64,000 nt of DNA from an uncultured Schlesneria sp. (lineage in GTDB: Bacteria; Planctomycetota; Planctomycetia; Planctomycetales; Planctomycetaceae), in the NCBI GenBank assembly GCA_903840265.1, contig CAIMFH010000147.1, forward strand, positions 124,001 to 188,000, in the 5' to 3' direction. Positions 9,081-17,725 of this stretch are shown piece after piece (position 1 is the stretch's first letter; each line of letters begins with the position of its first letter). The translations under genes were made by a program, and so were the position numbers. The notes under the pieces are model-generated. The model saw only the letters and a list, made by a program, of their open reading frames with translations. It had not been told where the DNA came from and searched no databases.

Positions 9081-12000
9081 TTAGTTGGGAAATACACGGT
9101 CGACTTCCTTTTTGGCTCGCAGGCCTGGAGAGTCGTGTTTCCAAACGTCGCCATCCATTAATTTCGCGAGCTCCTGGCGCTGATGTGTCGCCTCCTCAGT
9201 CTTGCCGAGGCGTAACAGAGTCAGGCTGAGATAACCGAAATCGACGGGATTATCTCCCTTCGCTGCAATCGACTCTTTGAAAACTTCCTGAGCCTTCTCG
9301 TACTGTTCGTTTCGGTACAAGGCCACGGCGTAAGTGTTGATTGCGCCATCCACGTAGACCTTGAACTGAGCATCAACGAAGGCTTGCAACAAGTAGGCGG
9401 CACGCGCCGTTCGAAGTCCGGCTTCATATTGGCTGCGGCTCAAGTCATCTCGGTCGACATTGGCCCATGCCAACTTATTGAGTTGCATGACTTCGCGAAC
9501 AAGTTCGCGCTGGTCTTCGGTACCCTTCATCTTATCAAGTTTGGCTGGCAATCCATTCATGGCAGCAGCAACGGCCGCGCGAAGTCGGACTTCGAACGAC
9601 TCATCGGATTGCCGTTTTTCCAGAATTTCTGCAGACCCAGGCAAACCAATGGATTGCTCTAACAATTGCACGACTTCTGTTTGCTGAGCGGGCGTGGCCG
9701 TCTCCATCAACGTTGCCAGATCAGGAGCCCAACCCAACGATAGCTCGAACAGCGGCTGCGCAGAGTAAGCCGACGATTGATGGACTTCGACTGCCAGGCA
9801 ATTCTCGCCTGATTTTAAGAGCTTCGGGTCGACAGCAATCGAGAAGCCAGTCGCTTCGTGATCGGACGCGCGAGACATTGCCGGCGTACCGAAGCGGGCC
9901 TTGGCAATCAACCGATCTCGATAGACTTCAGCCCCATTCAATGTGACAGCGATACCGTCACGATAGCGCAACTTCATCAGCAAAGGTGCAGCATGATCGC
10001 CCGTTGGCAGATCGAATTTCTTGCGGAACAATGTCGTCAGTGGACGTTGCCCAGGAACAGGCAGTTCGAGTTTCGTCGTTTCCTCCTGATAGCCAAACGG
10101 CGCAGCTGCGCTTGCCCATGAGCCATCATCAAACTCCGCCTGTTGCCAGTTCGCGAATTCGTCTGCGGGTTTGACCGATTGATACTTCCACTCGGCATTT
10201 GTCGTCACAAGTTCTTGCGCCGACAGAAACGGATCGGAACTGTCGTTCAACAGAGAATTGACTGCCGTTTCCAGCTCCTCACCGCGCAAACCTTTAAATC
10301 GAATCCGACCGGTCTTGTCGAGCACATAAATAGTCGGCCAGGAACTGATCTGGTATTTCGTGGCAATCGGTCCGGTCGGACCATCCATCCAGGTTCGCCA
10401 GGTGACAGCCTTCGTGGCGATAGCGCGTTTCGCTCGCGCGGGCTCGTCACCATTGACCCCCAGCAGTACAAATGGCTGATCCTTCAGTCGCTCGACCATT
10501 TCACGTTCGTGAGGGTACATGTTGCGGCAATGCGGGCACCAGTCGGCCCAGAAATCGAGAACGACAACTTTCCCCTGATATTCTGACAGTCGAAATTCCT
10601 TGCCCTCCGAGTCTTTCCCTTCAATCTCTGCCGCCTGGCTGCCGACTTCGAACTTTCGGCCATCGATGACCGGATCGACATACTCTGAAATTGGCTTTCC
10701 CTTAAATAGTTCTCCCTCTGAATCGCTTTGTAACGACTCGGCCAATTCCATGAGCTCGGCATCCAGCCCTTGATCCCCTGAACTGGACATTGCATAGAGC
10801 AGGACCGCGCCGGCGGCGGTCTTAATCTCTTTCGAGGCATCGCTGGCAATGACGAATCGAAGGTATCGCTCGAGTTCGACGGAGTAGGCGAGCCCGTAGA
10901 GTGAGCCAATCACTTTCGATGATGGCGGGATGATCTTCGGATCCTGAGCGGCCTGTTCAAACAGGTCGTCCAGATAGTCTCGCCCCATGTTCGTCTGCCC
11001 GCCGGTCGCCATAATCATCGCACACAGCTTGATTGCGTCTTCAGCCTCCAATTCGCCCGGATGTTTCCTGGCGGTTTCAACACATCGATAGACACAGTCT
11101 GGACCAGGATTGTTCTTGCGGACCAGTTTCTGCAGTTCCGCAAGATTGGCTGTCAGGCGTGACTGTTGCACATCCCTGATGAATTGGCGGTATTCGAGAT
11201 CAAACCCGCGTTTGATCTCGGCGACCTCTCTTGTCACTAGCACATTCGCATTGGGGACCGGGAGAGCCAAATTGGTATCCCCAAGATCCGCCAGCATCTC
11301 GCTGACATGTCGGACGCCAACAGCCAAACCAGCGCGAGTGCCCACTCGCAGTGTGTTAATCCCGACAATCTCGCCTTCCTCATTCAGCAGTGGACCGCCA
11401 CTGCTCCCGCCCGCGATCACTGCATCGGTCTGAATCCATTCACCCTCGGGATTCTTCAACAGGGTTTGAAATTGCTCGGGAAGATCGCTGGTTTTCAGCA
11501 AGCCGTTTACGAAACCGGGCGACGTGCTGAACTTGAGCCCGTCCGGGTGACCAATAGCAAAGACTCTGTCGTACTGCTCAATTTGACCCGCTGGGGCGAG
11601 CTTGAAGGTATGCAGATTCTCTGGCAGTCCTTCCACAACCAGCACCGCCAGATCGTTTTTCTCATCAAGGATCCGATAGCCGATCACGTCTGTCGACGGT
11701 CCAAGTAACTCATCCTTCGCCCCGCGCGGTTGCACTTTCGCCGTCACCGCGCTCGCGATGACGTGATAGTTGGTAAGAATCAGTCCCTTGTCGATGATGC
11801 AGCCGCTGCCGAATCCCGCTTTCTCACCCAGGGCGTCGTAGACGGACACCAGGACGACGCCCGTTCCAGATAGCTTCAGCATCTCTTTCGGAGAGGCGGC
11901 CGAGGGTTTCACGGCTGGTTCATCCGGTGTTTCAGCCGCGATCGCAGGTGGATCCGCTTTTTCGCTGGAAGCGACCGCGTCGGGCATCTTCGCCGCTTCG

Positions 12001-12161
12001 ACTGCCGTAGCAACAGGGACTGCTGGTTCCGCAGTTTCGGTACTGGGCTTCGGTGGCTGTTGGGCGACCGGAACCGGGGTCACCACTGGCGGCTGTTTTG
12101 CACAGCCAGCGACCGTGACGGCAATCAGTCCAAGAAAAAGAGATGACAAGCGACCTGACAT
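9081..12161 (-). CDS. Lipoprotein with trypsin-like protease, thioredoxin, jelly-roll-like and TPR-like domains
   Basis: Large envelope protein of 1026 residues with four regions. The ATG at 12161 follows GAGGAGA and opens a lipoprotein signal (SLFLGLIAVTVAGC). A trypsin-like domain (about 105-300) has His in LTNYHVIA (near 133), Asp in NDLAVLVVEG and Ser in GGSSGGPLL (near 254). A TlpA-like thioredoxin domain with WADWCPHCRNMYPHE is near residue 540. It is followed by a beta-rich segment (WQQAEFDDGSWASAAAPFGY onward) like the jelly-roll modules of planctomycete secreted proteins. TPR-like helices form the C-terminus. The combination suggests envelope protein quality control, with proteolysis and disulfide reduction in one chain; that is inference. 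Monocistronic. Confidence 0.85.
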   Translation of the reverse strand: MSGRLSSLFLGLIAVTVAGCAKQPPVVTPVPVAQQPPKPSTETAEPAVPVATAVEAAKMPDAVASSEKADPPAIAAETPDEPAVKPSAASPKEMLKLSGTGVVLVSVYDALGEKAGFGSGCIIDKGLILTNYHVIASAVTAKVQPRGAKDELLGPSTDVIGYRILDEKNDLAVLVVEGLPENLHTFKLAPAGQIEQYDRVFAIGHPDGLKFSTSPGFVNGLLKTSDLPEQFQTLLKNPEGEWIQTDAVIAGGSSGGPLLNEEGEIVGINTLRVGTRAGLAVGVRHVSEMLADLGDTNLALPVPNANVLVTREVAEIKRGFDLEYRQFIRDVQQSRLTANLAELQKLVRKNNPGPDCVYRCVETARKHPGELEAEDAIKLCAMIMATGGQTNMGRDYLDDLFEQAAQDPKIIPPSSKVIGSLYGLAYSVELERYLRFVIASDASKEIKTAAGAVLLYAMSSSGDQGLDAELMELAESLQSDSEGELFKGKPISEYVDPVIDGRKFEVGSQAAEIEGKDSEGKEFRLSEYQGKVVVLDFWADWCPHCRNMYPHEREMVERLKDQPFVLLGVNGDEPARAKRAIATKAVTWRTWMDGPTGPIATKYQISSWPTIYVLDKTGRIRFKGLRGEELETAVNSLLNDSSDPFLSAQELVTTNAEWKYQSVKPADEFANWQQAEFDDGSWASAAAPFGYQEETTKLELPVPGQRPLTTLFRKKFDLPTGDHAAPLLMKLRYRDGIAVTLNGAEVYRDRLIAKARFGTPAMSRASDHEATGFSIAVDPKLLKSGENCLAVEVHQSSAYSAQPLFELSLGWAPDLATLMETATPAQQTEVVQLLEQSIGLPGSAEILEKRQSDESFEVRLRAAVAAAMNGLPAKLDKMKGTEDQRELVREVMQLNKLAWANVDRDDLSRSQYEAGLRTARAAYLLQAFVDAQFKVYVDGAINTYAVALYRNEQYEKAQEVFKESIAAKGDNPVDFGYLSLTLLRLGKTEEATHQRQELAKLMDGDVWKHDSPGLRAKKEVDRVFPN

Positions 12162-12551
12162 GCAAAGATCTCCTCGACACTTAAGAGGCGAGCCAGCGGT
12201 CAACGCTAGCGGGAGCGACGGGGTCTTAGTTCCGAACGATCAGTCACGCTATCGATTCGATAGGCTAGCGCCAAGCAGATTAAGCGTTCGTATTCATGTC
12301 GTTTCGTCAGGTTCGCGGCAGGCGTGGCAATTCCTGGCAGGGAAAACAACGCACACAGGTGGCAAAATCAGTGGCAGCCCCGCGAATCGAAGTCTTAGTG
12401 CTGCCTGACCGATCTGCCGGCCTTTCCCTGGCGTTCGGCAACCCGAATAATCGGAAGAACGGTAGACTCGGCTCGGCAACGGCCGTTTTGCTTGGTAGAG
12501 TGATTCCGTCGAAATTGATGTTTCATCAAACTCGCTTTGGCAGGGACGCAC
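12162..12551. other. Divergent intergenic region upstream of the protease lipoprotein gene and spoVR
   Basis: No supported gene. It must hold both promoters, but no convincing -35/-10 pair is seen. A small inverted repeat CTATCG-ATT-CGATAG sits at 12249-12263. The ORFs predicted here are short and lack family resemblance. Confidence 0.4.
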
Positions 12552-14078
12552 ATGGCCATTTCGACCGCACGCACGCTTCCGCCCGAACTTCGCGATGTCC
12601 AACTACGAATGGAAGAGTTGGGACGCAGTTACGGTCTCGACTTCTTCGAGACCATCTTCGAGGTGCTTGATCTCGAAGAACTGTGCATGTTCGCCGCTTA
12701 CGGTGGTTTCCCGGTACGCTACCCGCACTGGCGTTTTGGAGCAGAGTACGACGAGTTGCTCAAGACCCACATGTACGGCCTGCAACGCATCTACGAAATG
12801 GTGATCAATACCGATCCCTGCTACGCCTATCTGCTGAACACGAATGAGATGGTCGACCAGAAACTGGTGATCGCTCATGTTTATGGCCACTGTGACTTCT
12901 TCAAAAACAACGCATGGTTCGCGCAAACCAATCGCAAGATGCTCGACCAGATGGCCAACCATGCCACGCGAATCAATCGCTATGTCGATCGATACGGATT
13001 TGAGAAAGTCGAAGAGTTCATCGATGCCTGTTTGTCGATCGAAGATCTGATCGATACTCATTCGATGCACATCAAACGAGCCGACGAAGTGCAGGCGATC
13101 CCGCATGCGGCTTTGCTGCGCGATGAAGACTTTGACTATCTTCACGGATCGAATCGCTTCCCATCCAAGGGCTACATGGAATCGTTCATCAATCCCCCGG
13201 AAGTTCTGGCTCAAGAAGCCCGAGACCAGCGGGAAAAAGACGAAGCCAAGGCGAAGACGCGATCGTTCCCTGCTGAACCGCAGCGCGACGTGCTGCTGTT
13301 CCTGCTCGAACACGCTCCGCTCCGCGACTGGCAGCACGACATCCTGGCAATCATTCGCGACGAAGCCTATTACTTTGCACCGCAGGGACAGACGAAGATC
13401 ATGAATGAGGGTTGGGCCAGCTACTGGCATACCTTCCTGATGACTCGCCACGGCCTCAATGATTCAGAAGTGATCGACTACGCCGACCATCACAGCGGTA
13501 CCGTGATGATGACGCCTCAACGGATCAACCCCTATAAGATCGGTATCGAACTGTTCCGCGATATCGAAGAGCGCTGGGACCGTGGCCAATTCGGCCCCGA
13601 ATATGAAGCGTGCGAAGATTGGCGAGCGCGACAAAAGTGGGACAAAAAAGTCGGCTTGGGCCGCAAAAAAATCTTCGAGGTCCGGAAGAGTCATAACGAC
13701 ATTACGTTCATCGATACCTTTCTGACCCCCGAGTTCTGTGCGCGTCACAAGATGTTTTCGTTTGCATTCAATGATGCGACCGAGAACTACGAAATCGCCA
13801 CTCGCGAATTCGAGAAGGTCAAGATTCAGCTACTCAACAGCCTGACCAACCACGGCCGGCCGTTCATCTATGTCGTCGATGCCAACTATCGCAATCGTGG
13901 CGAATTGTACCTGGAGCACAAGTACCAGGGGATCGAACTGAAGCAGGACTACGCCGTCGATTCCCTCCGCAACCTGCATCGCATCTGGGCTCGCCCCGTC
14001 CATATCGAAACGGTGGTTGACGACAAGCCAGCGATCATCTCATTCGATGGCTCGTCGCATTCGACGAAAGCGAAGTAG
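12552..14078 (+). CDS. spoVR: SpoVR family protein
   Basis: SpoVR-like protein, named for a B. subtilis spore-cortex gene but widespread in non-spore-formers; the biochemical role is unknown. The family features are clear: an N-terminal all-alpha region with AAYGGFPVRYPHWRFG, LNTNEMVDQKLVIAHVYGH and FFKNNAWFAQTNRKM, then IIRDEAYYFAPQGQTKIMNEGWASYWH, and YRNRGELYLEHKY near the C-terminus. The ATG at 12552 is preferred to the TTG at 12537 and gives 508 residues, the family norm. In proteobacteria spoVR is usually next to prkA and yeaH; neither is present here, so it appears uncoupled from that stress operon. Confidence 0.93.
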   Translation: MAISTARTLPPELRDVQLRMEELGRSYGLDFFETIFEVLDLEELCMFAAYGGFPVRYPHWRFGAEYDELLKTHMYGLQRIYEMVINTDPCYAYLLNTNEMVDQKLVIAHVYGHCDFFKNNAWFAQTNRKMLDQMANHATRINRYVDRYGFEKVEEFIDACLSIEDLIDTHSMHIKRADEVQAIPHAALLRDEDFDYLHGSNRFPSKGYMESFINPPEVLAQEARDQREKDEAKAKTRSFPAEPQRDVLLFLLEHAPLRDWQHDILAIIRDEAYYFAPQGQTKIMNEGWASYWHTFLMTRHGLNDSEVIDYADHHSGTVMMTPQRINPYKIGIELFRDIEERWDRGQFGPEYEACEDWRARQKWDKKVGLGRKKIFEVRKSHNDITFIDTFLTPEFCARHKMFSFAFNDATENYEIATREFEKVKIQLLNSLTNHGRPFIYVVDANYRNRGELYLEHKYQGIELKQDYAVDSLRNLHRIWARPVHIETVVDDKPAIISFDGSSHSTKAK

Positions 14079-14131
14079 TCGACTTCGCAGACATGATCGT
14101 GACTCAACGAGGACTTTCATGAGTTCTCGTA

Positions 14132-14395
14132 CTAAGCACTCCATTGCGCCAACTCGGTTTCGACAAGGTCGGGAGCTTCAATTTCGACCCGCTCGACATG
14201 CAATCCCAAAGACCGTACATCGTTAACCGCCGAATGAATCGCCGCCTGTAGCGATACGGCCTCGCGATCAAAGCCTACTCGCGCACAGCCGCCTGAGCCG
14301 GACAATGTCGCATCACTGCAATGACTGTAAAGCGATTCCGCGAGAGCGTCCGTCAGCTCAACAACCTTTAATTCCAAAGTGAATCGCCAAATCAT
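14132..14395 (-). CDS. Small HicB-like/antitoxin-like partner protein
   Basis: Second gene of a two-gene unit, 87 residues. It begins MIWRFTLELKVVELTDALAE and contains GFDREAVSLQAAIHSAVNDV, a beta-alpha pattern seen in small proteins encoded next to HicA-like toxins. Its ATG at 14395 overlaps the TGA of the upstream frameshifted gene as ATGA, a strong sign of translational coupling. The track ORF adds 10 residues that actually belong to the upstream gene's reading frame. The function, antitoxin or accessory, is inference from pairing and size. No DNA-binding domain is evident. Confidence 0.65.
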   Translation of the reverse strand: MIWRFTLELKVVELTDALAESLYSHCSDATLSGSGGCARVGFDREAVSLQAAIHSAVNDVRSLGLHVERVEIEAPDLVETELAQWSA

Positions 14396-14632
14396 TCTTC
14401 GTTCTCCTGTCGCAAGTGCATGCAACGATCAATCTCGCGGACGATCCGACGAGCATGATTGCCTGCATTTTGCGGTGTCGATGCGACACGCACCTTGGCA
14501 TCCAGATCGATCGTGCTGCGGGCAGCGTAACGTGGCATAGCAGTGCCCCGTTCCCCGTATGACTCGCCAACCTAAATCCAATGCATGCTGTATCGCGTCG
14601 CTGACCTCTTGCTGGGGATGATGCTCTGCCAT
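14392..14632 (-). pseudogene. HicA-like small toxin gene with a +1 frameshift
   Basis: The first half, from the ATG at 14632, reads MAEHHPQQEVSDAIQHALDLGWRVI..GHCYATLRCPQHDRSGC, resembling HicA-like small RNA-binding proteins. That frame then runs into an unrelated Cys-rich tail. Skipping one C at about 14497 restores KVRVASTPQNAGNHARRIVREIDRC, the expected C-terminal half. The restored frame ends in a TGA that overlaps the next gene's ATG. So the intact gene would encode about 79 residues and is broken by one inserted base. This may be a real inactivation, a sequencing error in a CC context, or programmed frameshifting. Confidence 0.6.
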
Positions 14633-14975
14633 ATCTTTTCGCGCCCGCCACCCAATTCTACGATCTTTTTACACCGGACGAATAATCTACAGAATTTTCT
14701 TCTGTTAATGCGCAACAAAAATTCGCTTTTCTGCGGTCTACCATGATCCGATCTGCGTAGGTGAATTGAATGTGTTCTCGTTAAATTGAGGGGTATCTGC
14801 CAGACCGCAATCGGACGTCTGTCTGAGAGAACGACAACTCCGGAGTGAGTTTGGTTGCGTCATCGGTTCGATTTCTCATGAAATTCCAGCTCCCAAGTCG
14901 CGAGTTCAAACCAATTTCAACGTATAATTAGCGAACGCAGTCCCCTACGAAAATTCCGACGATGAAGGATTGTCG
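14633..14975. other. AT-richer divergent intergenic region, with a possible -10 at 14923-14928
   Basis: There is no gene. The stretch is visibly more AT-rich than its surroundings (for example the run at 14690-14730) and separates the TA-like unit from the divergent 168-residue gene. TATAAT at 14923-14928 is a candidate -10 for the downstream plus-strand gene, but no matching -35 is seen. Confidence 0.4.
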
Positions 14976-15482
14976 ATGTCCTTGAGTCTTGATCTTGCCG
15001 CCGCGCTCACCCCATTAATCGGACAGAACTTTCTGCCCGCGCAGACCGTGACTGTCGCCGACGGCAGCGGTGTTGGATTGTCCGTTGATCTGCTGAGCGT
15101 CGAGGCGTTAGGCGTGTCGTGCGAAGAGCTGCGGCTGGAAGTTCCCGCGTTGAATGCGGCGAGTCTGGATGCTCTCAAGAAGTGGGGCGATGCTCTTTGT
15201 AAGCGCATCACCTATCTGCTCGAGAACCTGGGGCCGCTCGAATATGACGCCAGCGCCAACGAAGTTTTGATTCGGTCGACTCCGCCAGACGTTGGCTCGC
15301 CCGGGACGACGAAGTATTACGAGGTGCTGCTGTCGTCGCAGGGGGCAGGTCGGTTTTCGTTGCGTCGGTTTCGAAACGATGCTGCCAATCCGGGTCGAGT
15401 TCCGGTGCCGCTGCAAGTGACGCACGAGTTACTTGCGAAGCTGATCAATGATCTGACGACCACCATTCCTGCCAAGCCGTAA
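14976..15482 (+). CDS. Conserved-looking hypothetical protein, 168 residues
   Basis: No family is recognised. The ATG at 14976 has GAAGGA about 8 bases upstream; the track uses a TTG six bases earlier. The protein is soluble, with no signal peptide or membrane segment. It begins SLSLDLAAALTPLIGQNFLPAQ and has alternating beta-like stretches, including KYYEVLLSSQGAGRFSLRRF, and a helical C-terminus (LQVTHELLAKLINDLTTTI). Codon use looks like its neighbours. It is monocistronic and converges on the metal-binding protein gene across a strong terminator. It could be a small chaperone-like or secretion-linked protein, but nothing in the sequence decides this. Confidence 0.7.
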   Translation: MSLSLDLAAALTPLIGQNFLPAQTVTVADGSGVGLSVDLLSVEALGVSCEELRLEVPALNAASLDALKKWGDALCKRITYLLENLGPLEYDASANEVLIRSTPPDVGSPGTTKYYEVLLSSQGAGRFSLRRFRNDAANPGRVPVPLQVTHELLAKLINDLTTTIPAKP

Positions 15483-15486
15483 TCAA

Positions 15487-15520
15487 TAAAAGTAGCCCGA
15501 AGGTAAACCTTCGGGCTACT
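15487..15520 (-). terminator. Strong intrinsic terminator (minus strand) between convergent genes
   Basis: A perfect 14-base inverted repeat AGTAGCCCGAAGGT / ACCTTCGGGCTACT (2-base spacer) at 15491-15520. On the minus strand it is followed by TTTTATTG, so it terminates the metal-binding protein gene and probably the convergent gene too. Confidence 0.8.
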
Positions 15521-15539
15521 CGTGTCTCGCAGAGCAGAC

Positions 15540-15583
15540 AGCACTTTGTGTGCTGAGTTCGGCACACGGAGTGTGCCGTCTAC
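15540..15583. repeat. Intergenic hairpin repeat, copy 1
   Basis: Two small hairpins, AGCAC-TTTGT-GTGCT (15540-15554) and GGCACAC-GGA-GTGTGCC (15561-15577), are followed by GTCTAC. The second unit, through GTCTAC (15561-15583), resembles the element at 38916-38938 with the central bases inverted, which suggests a dispersed repeat. Confidence 0.5.
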
Positions 15584-15589
15584 TTTAGA

Positions 15590-16039
15590 TTACTTGGCCT
15601 TCTTCACTTCGAAGCCCTTGGCGAAAGCCGCGTCGCTGAAGACCAGGTCGGCTTGAGCGTCGCCCTTGGCGGCTTCAACTTTGCCTTTGCAGTCGTTGCA
15701 GCAGAAAGCAACCTTTGTTCCGCCAACTTCGATGGCAGTGTCTGGATTCAGCTTGCCACCCGACAGTGGGCACTTCACTTCCACAGCTTGGCCGGTCGAG
15801 ACCAATTGGTGGTTGGCCTTGGTTGCGAACTTGGTGGGATCCTTAGCGAAAGCCTTTGGGCAGTTTTCGCAGCAGAAGTAAACTTTGGCTCCCTTGTAAT
15901 CGGCGGTCTTGTCTTCCAGAGCTGGCTTGCCGGAAACAGGGCAAGTGGCCTTGAATGCAGCTTTCTCTTCAGCGGCATAAGCGGCCAGACCAGCGAGCAA
16001 AAGAGCGGAACACATCATCGTCATCTTGGAAATCGTCAT
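15590..16039 (-). CDS. Periplasmic protein with two YHS/TRASH-like metal-binding Cys motifs
   Basis: Exported protein of 149 residues. The signal peptide is MTISKMTMMCSALLLAGLAAYA. Two repeats follow, each with a CPxSG element and a later FCCxxC element: CPVSGKPALED...VYFCCENCPKAF and CPLSGGKLNPD...VAFCCNDCKGKV. This arrangement is like the YHS and TRASH metal-sensing or metal-handling domains; copper or another soft metal is likely but unproven. GAAGGAGC lies just upstream of the start. A perfect 8-bp inverted repeat in the leader may be regulatory. A Cys-rich gene lies directly upstream on the same strand, suggesting a shared metal-handling role. Confidence 0.8.
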   Translation of the reverse strand: MTISKMTMMCSALLLAGLAAYAAEEKAAFKATCPVSGKPALEDKTADYKGAKVYFCCENCPKAFAKDPTKFATKANHQLVSTGQAVEVKCPLSGGKLNPDTAIEVGGTKVAFCCNDCKGKVEAAKGDAQADLVFSDAAFAKGFEVKKAK

Positions 16040-16060
16040 CAGCGGGCTCCTTCAAGGTTG

Positions 16061-16078
16061 GGCTGCAAACTTGCAGCC
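16061..16078 (-). promoter_or_regulatory. Inverted repeat in the leader of the metal-binding protein gene
   Basis: GGCTGCAA-AC-TTGCAGCC is a perfect 8-bp dyad 22 bases before the start codon at 16039, just ahead of the ribosome-binding site. It could be an operator or an RNA hairpin. It is seen directly; its function is not shown. Confidence 0.4.
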
Positions 16079-16172
16079 GAGAGACAGGGTCAACAAGCAG
16101 TCAACGAAAGACTAACAGGTTCACTGACGGACAAACCGTCAGGCAGATGCTAAGAGTTTGGCCACTCGGAAG

Positions 16173-16610
16173 TCAGGCCAGCCAACGACAGAGCCGCGCA
16201 CACCGCTCCGCTGAGCCGATGGAGTCCCGCCAGAAGCGAGTCTTCCGTGTTGAGGGAGTAGCTCCCGTCGACAACATCAGGGCCGGCGTTCGATCGACCG
16301 CGACGGCCTGAACTGGTGGAGTGATTGAATCCGTGCGAACGGAACTCGCCACTTGCGAAGATTGCATCTTTGCACGGCAGCGGCAGTTGGACGACGAACG
16401 GACGTCGGTCGTCTTAGGTCGCTCGGCTTTGACGATCGCTCTCGCTGCACAGCAGGGGCGTTTCGTCTCGATCGCTTTTGGTTGGCAGCAGGACTTCTGG
16501 GCGACTAATCGGCGCGAGCAACAACAGCTTCCCCACATCCACGACGGCCACATTAATGCGACCGCCAGCAGCAGGTTTAACGCTTGATTGGCGAGCAGAC
16601 CCCATCTCAT
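16173..16610 (-). CDS. Cys-rich small membrane-anchored or exported protein
   Basis: I recognise no named family. The ATG at 16610 gives a hydrophobic N-terminus (LLANQALNLLLAVALMWPSWMWG), followed at once by a dense Cys region: SCCCSRRLVAQKSCCQPK, then RPCCAARA and CRCRAK. The rest is basic and low in order. The product is 145 residues. It lies upstream of the YHS/TRASH-like gene on the same strand, 133 bases away, with a small hairpin between (CTGACGG-ACAAA-CCGTCAG at 16124-16142). The pairing hints at metal or redox handling. Codon use is plausible, but there is no homology evidence, so a spurious ORF cannot be excluded. Confidence 0.5.
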   Translation of the reverse strand: MRWGLLANQALNLLLAVALMWPSWMWGSCCCSRRLVAQKSCCQPKAIETKRPCCAARAIVKAERPKTTDVRSSSNCRCRAKMQSSQVASSVRTDSITPPVQAVAVDRTPALMLSTGATPSTRKTRFWRDSIGSAERCARLCRWLA

Positions 16611-16685
16611 GGGCAGAGGCACCTGACGGGCTACCGAATCCGAAACGACGGCAGGATCATAACAGAATCGCGATGGTTGAGAAGC

Positions 16686-17618
16686 CTATTCGCCTTTCGA
16701 CGTGACCTTGGCACGGGTTTCGACCCCGGCTAGGAAATCTTTAAGGGCCGTCATCACCAAGCGAATATCAGGTCCAAACACATCATTGTGATTCGAGTGA
16801 GGCAACAGAACCATCTGCTTGGGGACTCCTGAAGCCGACTTTTCCGGGGCCACTTGAAACAGTCGCTTTCCCAGTGCGATCGGCACAACCTGGTCTCGCT
16901 CGCCGTGCAGATGCAGGATCGGACACCTGGACTTGGCGATGTACTTCGCGGATTCAAATCGATCAATCAGGATCAGGCTGACAGGGAGTATTGGAAAGTG
17001 ATATTTGCCGGCGGATACGAGTGAATCGAATGAGGCCTGGATCACCAGGCCACCGGGTTCAATTCCCTTCGCGCCCAAATCACCCGCCAACCTCGACGCG
17101 ACCCCGCCTCCCAGAGATTCACCATAGAGCACGATCCGCTGCGGAGGAACCTTCAATTCTTCGGTCGCGTATTTCCAGATCGCCTGAGCATCCTGGATGA
17201 GTTGCCATTCCGTCGGGTGGCCAGGATTGTCGCCAAAGCCTCGATGATCAAAGATCATCACGTCAGCACCTAGCGACCCCAACGCTTGCAGCAGGTACTG
17301 ACGCATCGCGCGATGTCCGCCGTTCCCTGGGAATACGATTACCAGCGGTCGCCCTTGCGACAGCGACTTCGCAATATCAGGTGCCTTTGCGAAGCGTCCT
17401 TCACCCGCTAACGCCAGCCAGCCGTTCAACTTCAGGTTGTCGTGAGTTGTCACTTGAACGTCGACCACAGCCTGTGGAACTTGAGCGTTCTGGGCCGCCA
17501 AGTCATTACTTTTCGCGGGATGATAAATCAGTAACCGCTGCATCCATGCCAGCATGATCAGGACCGCCAATCCACACCAGAACAAGTAAACCAGTAATCG
17601 CCATCTCTTGTCAGCCAC
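16686..17618 (-). CDS. Membrane-anchored alpha/beta hydrolase
   Basis: Alpha/beta-hydrolase of the ABHD12/13 or FrsA-like type, 310 residues. An N-terminal membrane anchor (LLVYLFWCGLAVLIMLAWMQ) precedes LLIYHPAK, which is typical of these anchored hydrolases. The core shows VIVFPGNGG (oxyanion-hole strand), FDHRGFGDNPG, the nucleophile elbow LYGESLGGGVA, and a late CPILHLHGERDQVVP with the acidic residue. The catalytic His is probably in LLPHSNHNDVFG. The substrate is unknown; a lipid or acyl-ester hydrolase at the membrane is plausible. It is divergent from the HisA-like gene, with about 107 bases between. Confidence 0.88.
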   Translation of the reverse strand: MADKRWRLLVYLFWCGLAVLIMLAWMQRLLIYHPAKSNDLAAQNAQVPQAVVDVQVTTHDNLKLNGWLALAGEGRFAKAPDIAKSLSQGRPLVIVFPGNGGHRAMRQYLLQALGSLGADVMIFDHRGFGDNPGHPTEWQLIQDAQAIWKYATEELKVPPQRIVLYGESLGGGVASRLAGDLGAKGIEPGGLVIQASFDSLVSAGKYHFPILPVSLILIDRFESAKYIAKSRCPILHLHGERDQVVPIALGKRLFQVAPEKSASGVPKQMVLLPHSNHNDVFGPDIRLVMTALKDFLAGVETRAKVTSKGE

Positions 17619-17725
17619 GGTGAACCTTCGCTGTCCGAGTTTTTAAGGCGAATGCGCGATGCGAATGCCAGAAGAGTACTATCTGCGGACCTGGTTGAGA
17701 ATGTCTACCTCGTTTGTGAAGCGTC

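Noticed and set aside
14358-14651. 97-codon ORF overlapping the HicA-like gene in another frame
   Set aside because: Its 5' part is not protein-like; only its nucleotide overlap with the frameshifted gene gives it length.
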